NCBI GenBank assembly: GCA_011032825.1 | Contig: JAADJZ010000012.1 | Coordinates: forward strand, 558,001-622,000 | Direction of reading: 5' to 3' | Length of the DNA stretch: 64,000 nucleotides | Source: Massariosphaeria phaeospora | Taxonomy: Eukaryota > Ascomycota > Dothideomycetes > Pleosporales | Part shown: positions 1-10,701 of the stretch, piece after piece | How the letters are laid out: each line of letters opens with the position of its first letter | Position numbering within the stretch: position 1 is the first letter of the stretch | The notes under the pieces: model-generated | Databases searched by the model: none | What the model saw: only the letters and a program-made list of their open reading frames with translations | What the model was told of the DNA's origin: nothing | Position numbers and translations under genes: made by a program

Positions 1-807
1 AGGGAAGCTTGGGTTCCGGCTCGAGACCACCTCGCAGACTATAAGAGAGACGGACGATTTCGGTGGACCTTGCTCAACCCTAGGAGATGGAGACGATCTA
101 CAAAAAGGGTCCTGAATTGAATGATGTTCTGCAACGAACCGTAGGGGCAATTGCCTACAGACACGGAGGGTAGTCACACGAGCACATCAAGTTGATGGCT
201 TTGAATTTACAGCTGCTTTCCCTGAATCCTGACAACTGCCTGTAGCTATTTTAACGCTGCTTCTACTTCCTTGGAGAACTTTCCTTCCTACTACTACCAG
301 CATTCAGCTACAGTCCCAATCAGCCACCATTCACTTACCGCACTCTTACAGCAGACTTTTGCTAATGCTGCTTTATCCATCCAAAGTCTGGTCGAGCTTC
401 TGACACATGTAGAATCTTGCACAGAAGGGACATTACCAGCCAAACGGCGATCCCAGATAGCAAACGCCAGAAGACCTCAGGCCTGTTCACTATTCTGACA
501 TGTCCAGTATTACGCGTAAGCAACGTCCGATGCTGGTAGGTTATTACGAAGGGATCTGGCAAAGGGGCAAGATCGACAAGGAGCTGAGCTGGTAAGTGTC
601 GATTAGTGATACTTGGGCCGCGGACGTGAGATTCAACATGTAAGCAGGTGCGGATAGATTAGTGATACTTCGCACTGTACCGCTCCCACAACACCCCTAT
701 CGACTCAACATATAAACACCATCATCACACTCTGATTACAACGGCATAACACATCCCATATCTCTCTCCAATCTAGTGTTTCAATCACCAATAACACTCC
801 ACTCACC
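1..807. other. Intergenic, no gene recognised
   Basis: No reading frame here has recognisable protein features. A 14-bp direct repeat (GATTAGTGATACTT) occurs at 601-614 and 657-670. The last 100 bp are the likely promoter and leader of the carbonic anhydrase gene. Confidence 0.5.
711..716 (+). promoter_or_regulatory. Possible TATA box of carbonic anhydrase gene
   Basis: TATAAA lies 92-97 bp upstream of the ATG at 808, a plausible distance for a short fungal leader. Assigned from sequence and position only. Confidence 0.4.
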
Positions 808-1893
808 ATGGCCAACCCCCCACAAACCACCGAGCAACTCCTCGCTCGCCATGCGTGCGTACTTGCTTAAACTACCCTCTCCCCCTCTCCCCCTTTTTCA
901 TGACAAGTACAGCTTTCAGTGGAATGCCATAGGACCAACTGATGCGATTTTAGTACCTACCTCCCCACCCACAAACCCATCGCCCATTTCCCAGCTGACA
1001 TTAGCGCTGTGAAACGCATGCTAATCAGTACTTCTCTCTCCCACTCTCTTATTACCCTTCCCCCTTCCCCTTCCCCCGTGTCCCCTTACTAACCACTACG
1101 ACGCAGTATCCTGTATCGACCCGCGCGTCATCCCGGAGCAAATCTTCGGCTTGGAGGTAAACGGTACGTAAACCCCCTGTCCCGCCTTTTCATCCTCATC
1201 ACCATCAACACCATCAACATACACCAGGATATCGTTAGATGCGAAAGTACAGCGTACACTAACACTACCACTAACGCCCACCACCAGAAGTCCCCGTACT
1301 CCGCAACGTAGGCGGCCGTGCCCGCACAGCCGTGTGGGACGTCGCGGTGCTCGACACGCTTGTCGATGTTGCGGAGGTGGTGGTGCTGCATCACACGAGT
1401 ACGTCTGACACTCCCCTCCACCTGCTCCCCCGTCTCTCTAGCTCTTCTGCTCAAGCGACGAATCGCAGCTATAGCCGCACTAAACCCAAGTCCAAATCCA
1501 AGCCGTATCCAAACAGAAAAATGAAACAGAAACAGAAGCGGAGATACTGACGTCTCATCACCTAGACTGCGGCGCCACCCTCAACACCGACGCCCACATC
1601 GCGTCCACGCTCGGCGCGCGCTCAGAGCGCGAACTCGCCAAGTACGATGTTGAGGGGATTTGCTTTGCGGCTGACGGGTACGTTACTTTTACGCGTGTCC
1701 CCATTCTTCCTCCGCTGTCGAACTCTGCCGTAACCGGTTGGTAGCTAACGTGTGTATCGAATGTAGCATTGCCGCCAGCGTGCGCGACGACGTCGCGTTT
1801 CTGCGCCAGCATCCGTTTGTGCGCAAGGAGACGAGGGTGGTGGGGTTTGTGTATGATATTTGGACGGGGGGGTTGGAGAGGGTGGATGGGTAG
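808..1893 (+). CDS. Beta-class carbonic anhydrase
   Basis: Six exons: 808-854, 954-1027, 1107-1163, 1288-1398, 1566-1677 and 1767-1893, total 528 nt, 175 residues. Beta-carbonic anhydrases are zinc enzymes that interconvert CO2 and bicarbonate. The protein carries the zinc-ligand pattern C-x-D-x-R (read as SCIDPRV) and, about 45 residues later, H-x-x-C within HHTNCG, separated by a VLRNVGGRA strand typical of the family. All five introns are GT-AG, and each splice phase restores the frame (for example A|AC gives the Asn before the zinc Cys). The start has a CACC context before ATG. At 175 residues it is shorter than classical 220-280-residue fungal enzymes, and fits the small cytosolic carbonic-anhydrase-like group. 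Both zinc motifs are present, so I expect activity. The five introns in a 0.5-kb coding sequence are unusually dense for this window. Confidence 0.87.
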
Positions 1894-2708
1894 GGTAGAG
1901 GAGGGGAGGGGAGGGGAGAGTGTACTGAGGATTGATTAGCTAGCATGCATGCTGTTGGAAAGTCGGATGGTGCACTTAGGACGGTAGTGCTCTGACGGCT
2001 GGTGAACGTGGATGTGGACTGCGTACATAGTTGTATCAGTTACTGGATCCGGAGATCATGCAGTAATGCTCGCTCCCTGACACCAAATCTCCCGCGCAAA
2101 CCCAACGTGCAACAATCAGCAATAACCAGCTCAGCTCAGCTCCTTCAACAGCCCCTAAAACTCCCAAAAACGTTCCAGAAGCACTGAGCTCGTATAGGCT
2201 CGTTATTGTTGTACTTTGCGCCGTCAAGCCAGCCATAAACGAGGATTCCTCAGGCCCTGGAATCCCTTCCGCGTAAGATCCAGCTGAGATATCCAAGTGC
2301 TGAACGACAAAGTCCGTATCGCAAAGGTTTCCAACAAATCCGGCGCCATATTATTTTGCATGCGCATGGCAATGAACCACTTCTTTGATTTCTTTCTTTC
2401 GTGAAGAGCGGTTATGAAGCTTCGAGCATCGCGGCGGACAGGAAGGAAACTCATGCGTAAGTCCATGAGCCGGAAATAGAATGGGCAATGAAAAATATAG
2501 ACCAACAACACCGAAAAAACGCATGGCAAGTAGACGGGGACAATAAGAACGCATGGCAAGCCAACAGGGACAGCACAAGCCGGCTACGCTATCCAAGGAA
2601 ATTCATTGATCGGGGTATCATACTTACAGCGCCCGGAAATGCCACGCACGCAAGGCACACACACAATTTCTCCTCCTTCTTCTTTCATCTTCAGCATCCT
2701 GGATACAT
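1894..2708. other. Intergenic between convergent genes
   Basis: About 0.8 kb between the 3' ends of the carbonic anhydrase and CDC23 genes. Frames here show no family features. It contains a 30-bp tandem duplication, listed separately. Confidence 0.5.
2518..2577. repeat. 30-bp tandem duplication
   Basis: Two adjacent copies of a 30-bp unit (2518-2547 and 2548-2577), each starting AACGCATGGCAAG, with a few mismatches. No coding role is apparent. Confidence 0.75.
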
Positions 2709-4732
2709 TCACGCCCGCCCATCGCCCTTCTCCCTTTCTATCCGCGCCCTAATATCTCTAACCAGCGCCTTCGCATCCTCAACCTCCACCCCATCCTGAC
2801 ACAGCTCATTCGCCAGCTCCATAGCGCGCTGATACATACCGCGCATAAACTCCCAGCGCGCAAGCCACAACCGCGCCTTACTCGTCGTAGCCGTGACGCC
2901 AACGCCCGCCGCAGGCTCAGCTTCACCGCCGGCGTCCTCGAACTCCGGGCCCTCTTCCTGCGCAAGCACCAACTCCATGTAGGCGGCACACTCAGGCATG
3001 TCGTTGACGCGCTCGTACAGCAGCGCGATCTGGTACAGGACCTCGGGGTCGAGGATGCCGCCGCCGAGCCCGGACACCTCGCCGCTGCCGAAACTGGACC
3101 CGACGCCCGCGTCGTAGTAGGAGCCGGCGACGAGGGCGCGCTTGTAGGCGCGGATGCCGTTGGGCACTTTGCCGATTCGGCCGAAGCACTGGCCGACAGC
3201 CATCCATAGCTTGGGATCGTAGGGGCGCAGAGCAGCGGCGCGCTGATGATAGAAAAGGGCATAGGAGTGCATTTCAAGCACTTCGTAAGTCTGACCCAGA
3301 CCGTACCATGCGCGGTAGTCTTTGCGGTTGACGTCCACCGCCCGTCGGTACGATTCGATGGCTGCGTGCGTGTTCTTCATTTCGACAAATTCGTGGCCCA
3401 TCAGTGTCCAGGCGGAGAGAAAGGTTCTATCGAGAGTTAGTGCTCGACGGAAGTACATGACTGCCTTTTCGTGCTCCGATTTCGACGAGTAGTAGTTTCC
3501 TATAACACAGCAGGTTTCGGGGCGGAATTTGTCAATAGAGGTTGCGAGCTGCGCCAGAAAAGCCAACTTCGCCCGCTTTTCCATTACGTAGAGAATGTTG
3601 GAGTAGTTGTCGAGGTGGTCGACTCGATGCGGGTCCGTGACGAGCAGATCGGAGAAAACTTGCTCGGCGTCTTCGAAGTCCTTGGTGTGGTACAGCAACA
3701 GTGCTCTCTGTGTCTTCAGAAAGGCTGAAGTGGGGAAGATGGTGAGAATCTGCGAGAGAGAGGCGTGTATTTGCTCGGTCGATTGGTACAGCTCCTGCGA
3801 CGCGGTAACGTGGAAGATGAAGGTCATGATGTTCTGAGGGAGCCGTGATACGATTTGATTTAGCTCCTCTATTGTGCCCAGCAGATTCGACAGCTCCTGC
3901 CACGCGCCCCAGTTGTACGAGTATTGGTGGACACTGCGGATGAAGTAGTCCATGGCGAGCGGCTCATTCTTGCCTTTTGCTAAGACGATTCCGTACAGGT
4001 ACTCTAGCCACCCTTGCGGCTGTCTCCCGCTGGTGGGCAGGTTCCTGAACCACTCCTCCAGCACGACTGAGATGCCAGGCAGTTCCTTGTTTAGTGTCAC
4101 CCCGCCATCCTGCGGGCCTAGTATCATCTCGCTATCCTCGTTCATGCGCTTTTCACCCGCAATGTACTTCGCGTAGAGTGCCAAGAACAGTGACCGCTGG
4201 CTCAGACCCTGTACAGTCCCCGTCGCCGACTTGGCTTTGGCGGGCGTGCCGGCCTTGGGCTTGCCTTTCCCTGCTTGTTTGGGTGTTGCGGCGGGGGACG
4301 AGGACGGATGGATGGCGCCCGGTGGCAGTGTGGTCGGGAGGAACACGGCGGCACAGCGGTCGAACTCGCGGCAGTCAAAGTACGACTTGGCGAGCAGGTA
4401 TCGGTGGGATTCCTGCGCCTCCAACCGCAGCTCGGCCGGGTTTTTGGAGACTGCGTCGGCGGGGGTGTGGGGTGCACGCGCGTCAGACATGGGCGAGTCG
4501 GCGTCGGTGTCAGAGCCATCGTCGACGGAGGTGGAAGGAAGCGAGTTGAGCAATTCTGCAGCCCTGTGCCGAACGTGTCAGTGAGAGCGCTCCTGCTGTC
4601 CGAATGGCATCATAGCAACATAACAACATACCATTTGGCAGAGTGGGACAGGCAGCGATCGGTGCAGCAGACCACCGCGTCCTGCAGCTGCGCCTTCAGC
4701 TGGGCCTCGTCGGCGGCGGTGAGCGTGCCCAT
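2709..4732 (-). CDS. CDC23: Anaphase-promoting complex subunit 8 (Cdc23), TPR protein
   Basis: Two exons on the minus strand: 4632-4732 and 2709-4563, 651 residues. Cdc23/APC8 is a tetratricopeptide-repeat scaffold subunit of the anaphase-promoting complex, the nuclear ubiquitin ligase that drives mitotic exit. The N-terminal part reads ...AQESHRYLLAKSYFDCREFDRC, the conserved Apc8 N-terminal repeat. From about residue 290 on there is an unbroken run of 34-residue TPR units, with the W-x-x-(L/M)-G and A-x-x-x-(Y/F) pattern (for example AWTLMGHEF and AWYGLGQTY). A low-complexity A/P/K-rich insertion lies near residues 110-135. The 68-nt intron is GT-AG, and TG|G restores a Trp at the junction. 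The start ATG at 4732 was chosen because it directly precedes a family-like N-terminus. It is divergent from ERG20, sharing a 308-bp promoter region. Confidence 0.93.
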
Positions 4733-5040
4733 GATCGACGGCGGGCGGGTCGTGTTATCGCAGGCCGCCGCGCTGGCTGCTCTGCTCTGGGAATCTCCGG
4801 GGCGGCGTCGCGCTCTGCTGCAGTGAGGGAGGCCGTCTCGACGCGTCCGCGGGTGGTGACGCTTGGCTGCCGAGTCGGTGCTTGGTGGCCGGGCCGGAAA
4901 ATAAACGGAACAAGGTTCCCCCGGATGCTCGGACATTGCCCGATATCTCAGCGCCCGACCCTCGTCTATCTACCCCTCGAGCCCCGCACCAGCTGTGATT
5001 TCCAGTGCAGGAATCACAGCCCCCTTCTTCTCCAGTCACT
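4733..5040. promoter_or_regulatory. Shared divergent promoter, CDC23 / ERG20
   Basis: Only 308 bp separate the CDC23 start (minus) from the ERG20 start (plus), so both promoters must lie here. I identified no individual factor site with confidence. Confidence 0.6.
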
Positions 5041-6136
5041 ATGCCGACCACCTTGAAGGAGTTTGAGAGCGTCTGGCCTCGCATTGTGGCCGATCTCGAG
5101 GACCACTGCAAACAATACAAACTGCCCAAACAGTCCCTTGATTGGTTCACCAAGGTAGATGATATCTGAATCGTGTATGCAACCCCTGAGTCTCACCTTT
5201 CCCCAGTCGCTGAACTACAACACGGTCGGCGGAAAATGCAATCGAGGAATGTCGGTCGTGGACACTGCGTCCCTCCTCGCGGGCAAGACTTTGGATCCTG
5301 CGTCGGACGACTACTTCCGCGCTGCACTTCTTGGCTGGATGATCGAGCTACTCCAGGCCTACTTCCTCGTCTCTGACGACATCATGGACTCTTCAAAGAC
5401 CCGCCGGGGAAATCCCTGCTGGTATCTCGCCCCCAAAGTCGGTATGATTGCCATCAACGACGCCTTCATGCTCGAGGCGGCCATCTATATTCTCCTGAAG
5501 AAGCATTTCCGCCAAGAAAAGAGCTACATTGACATGGTCGAGTTATTCCACGAGGTCACCTTCCAGACTGAGCTCGGACAGTGCTGTGATCTATTGACAG
5601 CTCCTGAAGACCACGTGGACCTAGACAACTTCAGTCTTGAAAAGTTCACCTTCATCGTCATCTTCAAAACTGCCTACTACTCGTTCTACCTTCCCGTCGC
5701 TCTCGCCTTACACTACACTGGAGCTGCCTCTGCAAAGAATCTCCAAACCTCGCTCGATATTCTGATACCAATGGGCGAGTATTTCCAGGCACAGGACGAC
5801 TATCTTGATGCCTTTGCTGACCCAACAGTTCTTGGGAAGATTGGCACCGATATCCAGGACAACAAATGCTCGTGGCTGGTCAACCAGGCACTCAGAAAGG
5901 TCAACCCCGAGCAGCGAAAAGTTCTCGAAGAGAACTACGGACAGAAAGACTCAGCTAAAGAGGCCAAGGTCAAGGAGCTGTACCACGAGCTGAAGCTCCA
6001 AGAGTTCTACGAACAATGGGAGGAAGAGCGTGTGGCAGATCTAAGAGAGAAAATTGCCAAAGTTGACGAGTCCGATGGGCTCAAGAAGGAGGTGTTTGAA
6101 GCTTTCCTCAAGAAGATCTACAAGAGAAGCAAATAG
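5041..6136 (+). CDS. ERG20: Farnesyl diphosphate synthase
   Basis: Two exons, 5041-5154 and 5207-6136, 347 residues (yeast Erg20 is about 350). The enzyme condenses DMAPP/GPP with IPP to make C15 farnesyl diphosphate, feeding ergosterol, ubiquinone, dolichol and protein prenylation. The first Asp-rich motif is DDIMD at residues 95-99, followed by the SSKTRRG loop. The second is DDYLD at 235-239. Tyr and Phe occupy positions -5 and -4 before the first motif, the chain-length determinant of C15 synthases. GGK near residue 46-48 and the C-terminal KRSK match the family. The 52-nt intron is GT-AG in phase 0, and the joined segment [15 protein letters not shown] is characteristic. I see no sign of truncation. 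Confidence 0.97.
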
Positions 6137-6777
6137 GTTGACGTCCACGAGCCACCATATGGGGAGATGAATTTAATGATTGACTATGGCATCTTAGCGC
6201 TTGGCAAAAAGCATGAATTGGCGCACGTATGATGCTAGGGTGCAGTCGTAAAGGTGATTCGATATCGGCTTTCGTCAATATCTTTCATTTCCGGTATTCT
6301 GTTGTCTCTTACCCCTAGATCTACTTCAGCATATCAAAACGTATGTCACAGCAACAATGCTTCCTTACTACATGCAAACGCAACCGACGATGCGGGAGCC
6401 ATATTCACGGTATCGAAATTTCGAATCTGAATTGAGGAGTATCAAATCACAAGTTGACCGTACGGGATCCATTGTTTGATGTTATTGAAGTTTCAGTCAT
6501 TCGCATACATCTCGTCGCCGACCACTCTCGAATATACAGGAAACTGTCACTTGTGGATTCACAATTTGCCAGCGTCGTTGGAACGTCATGAAGTGCACTC
6601 GGAATTCAATCCCAGGACTTATCTATAAGTACTCCTGCCGCTCTTCTCCCTCCATATCTCACTCATCTACTTAACACACCTCGAGCAGCGCTCCAACCTT
6701 TCAAAATCTAACAAGCGCTTTACTACTCATATTCTTCATCTCTATCTACAACACACACACTACCCGTTACCGACAAC
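6137..6777. other. Intergenic, promoter of J-domain gene
   Basis: No coding feature recognised. A TATAAG at 6623-6628 lies about 150 bp upstream of the next ATG, followed by a C/A-rich leader (CAACACACACACTACC) typical of fungal 5' UTRs. Confidence 0.45.
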
Positions 6778-7812
6778 ATGATGCACGTGGACCCCCACCC
6801 CGCGGCATGGTACCACCCGATGGACCGTAGCTTCCTACACAGGTTTATTCACGACCCTGAGATGCTTATCGAGTGCTACGAACGCATCGTGCACTGTCTC
6901 AATACCGGCGACTTCTACCCCGCGAACCCATTCGCCATGCAGCGCTCGCTACGCAATATCCAGTACATGCTCGACCGCGCGAGTTATGCGATACCGGTGG
7001 TCTATCACTTCGAGGAGTATGCTGAGAGTGGGAGATGGGCGAGTTATTATGATGGGGGGAGATATGCGGTGGATGAGGGGGTGTATGGGGGCGGCTATGG
7101 AGAGGGCGGGGCGTCGATGATGTCTAGGGGTGGACGCAGGGGGGCACGAGGAGGGGGACGGGGCGGGAGAGGGAGAGGGGGAGGGGGAGGACGAGGACGG
7201 GGTGGGGGAGGGGGTAGGCCAGATAGATACCAGGGCGATCGGAACCGATACGATGGCGACGGCAGCAGATACCAAGGCAATGGAGGTCGCTACGAGGGGT
7301 ATGGCAACACAGAAGATTACGACGGGGATTACGGCAGCGACGAAGGCGATTACGACGACTACGACGGCGGCGACGGCGGGGCTTACAATGGCGACGACGC
7401 CGACTACACCACCAACGCCAACAACGGCCCCTACGCCAACGCGCCCCGGAACAGCGCCCCTCCCCCACCCCCCAACCTCTACGCAATCCTCCACCTCCCC
7501 CGCACCGCCACCCCCGCCCAAATGACCGCCTCCTACCAACGCCTCGTGCGCGAATCGCATCCGGACCGCCACGCCGGCGCGGCTACGGCGCGCCGCGAGG
7601 AGGCGACGAAGATGACGCAGGAGCTTAATCTTGCGAGGGAGTGGTTGGGGGATGAGAGGAAGAGGCGGTTTTATGATGAGGTGGGGCGGACGGATCAGGG
7701 GGAGTTTGAGGCGTGGGTTGGGAGGGGTGGGGGAGGAGAAGGAGGAGGGGAAGGTGGGGGGTTTGGAGGAAGGGGAGGGGGTGGCGGAGTAAATGTTAAG
7801 GAGGGTGGGTAG
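6778..7812 (+). CDS. J-domain (DnaJ-like) protein with Gly/Arg-rich linker
   Basis: Single exon, 344 residues. Residues 1-95 form an alpha-helical-looking, His/Tyr/Trp-containing N-terminal segment that I do not recognise. Residues about 115-145 are nearly pure Gly/Arg (RGGRGRGG type), followed by a tract rich in Asp, Tyr, Gly and Asn up to about residue 215. A proline run leads to a J-domain at about 231-300: LYAILHLPRTA, the invariant HPD motif near residue 260, and helix IV ending RRFYDEVG. J-domains activate Hsp70 ATPases. The C-terminus is again Gly-rich. RGG linkers bind RNA and favour condensates in other proteins, so an RNA-granule Hsp70 co-chaperone is a plausible inference. The J-domain is C-terminal, unlike class A/B DnaJ, so class C fits. 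The DNA of the linker is strongly G-rich. Confidence 0.8.
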   Translation: MMHVDPHPAAWYHPMDRSFLHRFIHDPEMLIECYERIVHCLNTGDFYPANPFAMQRSLRNIQYMLDRASYAIPVVYHFEEYAESGRWASYYDGGRYAVDEGVYGGGYGEGGASMMSRGGRRGARGGGRGGRGRGGGGGRGRGGGGGRPDRYQGDRNRYDGDGSRYQGNGGRYEGYGNTEDYDGDYGSDEGDYDDYDGGDGGAYNGDDADYTTNANNGPYANAPRNSAPPPPPNLYAILHLPRTATPAQMTASYQRLVRESHPDRHAGAATARREEATKMTQELNLAREWLGDERKRRFYDEVGRTDQGEFEAWVGRGGGGEGGGEGGGFGGRGGGGGVNVKEGG

Positions 7813-8130
7813 GTAAGGATGGGGAGGAAGGAAGGAATGTGGGGGGTTTGATGGATGGGTTGGATTACCAATGGCGAGAATATGTATGGTGATCAGAAAC
7901 TTGGTCGGGACCTCCCGAGTATGATTTATCACTAGACTAGCACTTAGTATTCGCAAAGTGTTTGTAATACAACGTAAAGTAAAACGATTGACGTGAAACT
8001 TTCAAATGAACGTGAGTTGGTTGGGCACGGAGGCTTGGGGGCGGGCTGGGCTGTAGACGGACAGGTAGATGGCTGGGTGTGTGTTGGGAATTGCTTGGGT
8101 GCTAAGCGTGTTGGAAAGTGGATTGGTAGG

Positions 8131-8158
8131 CGGAGTGGAGTGGAGTGGAGTGGAGTGG
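8131..8158. repeat. (GGAGT)n microsatellite
   Basis: About five consecutive GGAGT units in the spacer downstream of the J-domain gene. Confidence 0.8.
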
Positions 8159-8203
8159 TAGAGCATAGATAGCTGGATAGTGTATGGGTGGGTCAGGTCA
8201 TAG

Positions 8204-8420
8204 CTTGCTTACCGTAGACGATGGACCATAGCTTCTGCCCGGCTCCCGAGAACCATAGACTATAGCTTCGTGTCTCTTGCGCAACGTAGATTGGTAGACG
8301 TTAAGGGGCTGAGTAGTACACTATAATTTCCTGGTTCCATAGGTTATAGCTTATGGCTTGCCTCTCAGAGACCATAGCTTCTGTACCGTAGAGTATAGCT
8401 TGTGTACCGAGAACCATGGT
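8204..8420. repeat. Cluster of ATAGCTT motifs
   Basis: The heptamer ATAGCTT occurs exactly five times on the plus strand at 8228-8234, 8262-8268, 8346-8352, 8374-8380 and 8395-8401. Each is preceded by CC or T/A-rich bases (CCATAGCTT or T-ATAGCTT), and related ACCATAG words lie between. This may be a decayed minisatellite or a cluster of factor sites upstream of the next gene. Confidence 0.6.
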
Positions 8421-8658
8421 CTCGCAACTGTGGTTCAATACTATCTATACAGTTACGGCGTTAGCGAGCCACGGAAGGTATGGGGTGTATGTGTTCTTTC
8501 CATGTGTTCTTTTGAGAAAAAGTTGAAAATTTGGTAAATTCAGTTGCTGCGCCTATTTCTCTTCGTTTCTCTTCACATCTTCCCACTCTGAGTTATTTCT
8601 TCTTGTGTCGCTCTACGTGCGAAGATTATATCCATTCTCAGATAGACACACACTCACC

Positions 8659-9225
8659 ATGTCTAACCCTCCTTCGAAGAAACGGCGCCTCTCTTCTCCC
8701 AGCACGCCCGACCCCAAGCGCCCCGCTCCACCAACCCCTCCTGCTCAGACACCTCCCTCCAAAGCCAAAGGTAATTATCAATCTCCCTTCGACGAGGAGT
8801 GGTTCCCAGCCTTGGACCCCAGTCCTCTTTCCCTGTCTTCCCTATTCCGCGCCGTCAGTCAGTACGCCCGAGACTCATCTCGCAGCCGCAGCGGCACCCT
8901 CCGCAACAAGCGCAAAATCACCACGAGCATCCACACGCGCTGGGGCCGCTACCAGACCTTCAGCGAGATCCGCAGCTCGCCCTACTACACCATGATCGAC
9001 CTGGGATGTAAACAGGCTGGCAAGGAGGGCGTCAAAACGGTCGTGCATGCTGTACATCCGGTCCCGATGCGCTATCTGCGCGATCTGTGCCAGAAGGAGC
9101 TAAGGTATATGGAGGTGTGGTTGCTGAGCGAGGGGTATGAAGGCGAACTTGGGGAAAGGGTTGAGGAGACGTTGGATAGGATCGATTTGCATGTAAGGGA
9201 GACTTATGGGAAGACGCAGAGGTGA
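8659..9225 (+). CDS. Hypothetical nuclear-type protein, basic N-terminus
   Basis: Single exon, 188 residues from the ATG at 8659, chosen for its CACC context. An upstream in-frame ATG at 8605 would add 18 residues. The N-terminus contains KKRR within a Ser/Pro/Lys-rich disordered stretch (residues 1-40), resembling a nuclear localisation signal. The C-terminal two-thirds look folded, with alternating hydrophobic and charged residues: FDEEWFPALD, then a conserved-looking YYTMIDLGCKQAGKEGVK, then a helical end. I do not recognise the family. Third-position GC bias and the composition change between the two parts support real coding. Confidence 0.6.
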   Translation: MSNPPSKKRRLSSPSTPDPKRPAPPTPPAQTPPSKAKGNYQSPFDEEWFPALDPSPLSLSSLFRAVSQYARDSSRSRSGTLRNKRKITTSIHTRWGRYQTFSEIRSSPYYTMIDLGCKQAGKEGVKTVVHAVHPVPMRYLRDLCQKELRYMEVWLLSEGYEGELGERVEETLDRIDLHVRETYGKTQR

Positions 9226-10701
9226 AGGGAGAGGGATTATTAGGAAGGAGGTGGGTGGGGTGGGGTGGTCGTCCCCACGTGGGAGCGGGTGTGGGCACGC
9301 GGCAGTGCTTGGCAGGGGCGGGCCCACAGCGGGGTCTGGGGTTCTCAACTCAAGTCTCAACCCAGAACTCGATGGAACACCAGCCTCAGAACACATGCCT
9401 TCCCTGCCATGGCCGGCCCGATCATCGCGAACGTTACCGCGGCCGAGACCTTCGCTTTCTCGGCCCGTGGATCCAGTCTGCGGTGTCATCGAGCCGCAAA
9501 ACCATGACGGAGTTTGAAGGCGATTCTGGACGAAGGGGTGGAGGGGTTCGACTGACCAAAAGGGAGAAGGTTTGGAGCGCCAAAAAGACCGAGAGAAACA
9601 GAACATTCGTACGCCCAAGTCCGAATGCTACATACTATCATTTACCCTCAGGCTTGTCTGGAGTCCGTCTCGTTGCTTCGACATGGTCATGTAGGTACGC
9701 AAAAGGGATCCCCTATGGCAGACGTCCCCGAAAATGGGCCATGGAGACGATCATACAGTTCTACAAGTCCAAGTCCTGGTTATCAGCATATACGAGAATC
9801 GAGATCCGGTGAAGGGCATGGGAGGGCGTACAAAGCCGGGCAGCGAATATCTAGCTTGTCTGCACCCATGCCGGTCGTCGCATTTGAGTTGAGCTCGCAA
9901 GCGACGAACACGGAGTCAAACTGCTGCTTTCAGCATTTCGGGGACTACAGCGCAGCAGAAGGCTGCGAGATGAACTTGGCAGCTGGAGAGGTTGCTTCCC
10001 AGGTTTGCTCCCATAGGTGTGCCGCGGCCCTTTATACTATTGCTGCAAGCCACCGCCAGCCGCACGCATAGTATTATTGCCGTTCCACCAATCAGAGTCG
10101 ACAACGTTTGCGCTTGAGCAGCCGCAACGGGAAAGGCGTCAAACGCCATACCTCGGACCTTCATCTCGATGCATCCTGGACATCCCGCGAGTTCCCTCAA
10201 CCCCTCGACGCCGGACCGTCATCTAGAACCCCAGTATGCATCGCCGCGCCGGATCCCGACTACCAGACAGCAGGCAAGACTCTGCAGAAGGCGACTCTGA
10301 GCAAGCAGGCAAACATCGGGTGAGGTCAACAGCAATATAGGGATGGCAGCACGCGGAAATTGATCGCCGTCTAATGGCTCTGGTTTCGCGCGGCATGCAC
10401 CGCAGCCCCCAACTCTCCCCTCTCATCAGCAGCTCGCGGTGCCAATCGCTGCGCCCCCCGCTATCACGGTCACTTTACCCAAGGGCCAAGCCTGGGGCCG
10501 GTCACTGATGCTTGCTGCTCGCACAACGTGCAGCGTGCGGAGGCTTCATCAGTCATCCTCAGCCTTGGGACGTGTTCCAGTTCTGCCCATCCTTCCCGTT
10601 CTCCTGTTCTTCCTTCTGCTGCCTCCTCACGGACGAACTTGTCTTCATGAACCGCCGCGTCGACAGCGCGTAGCCGTGGAGCGCTTCTTTTACGAGCCTC
10701 A
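9226..10701. other. 1.5-kb intergenic, no gene recognised
   Basis: Several open frames exist on both strands, but none shows domain-like sequence, plausible start context or introns linking it to others. I see nothing functional beyond the presumed promoter of the next gene in its last few hundred bases. Confidence 0.45.

Larger units (their letters stand above)
7813..8658. other. Intergenic with G-rich and ATAGCTT repeats
   Basis: About 0.85 kb without a convincing frame. It holds a pentanucleotide repeat and a cluster of ATAGCTT motifs, both listed separately. Confidence 0.5.

Noticed and set aside
6949..7956. 335-codon minus-strand frame rich in Pro/Ser/Val
   Set aside because: Shadow of the Gly/Arg-rich J-domain gene; low complexity comes from the repeated DNA of the opposite strand.
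9206..10071. Series of overlapping frames on both strands
   Set aside because: No two can be linked by plausible introns and none resembles a known protein.
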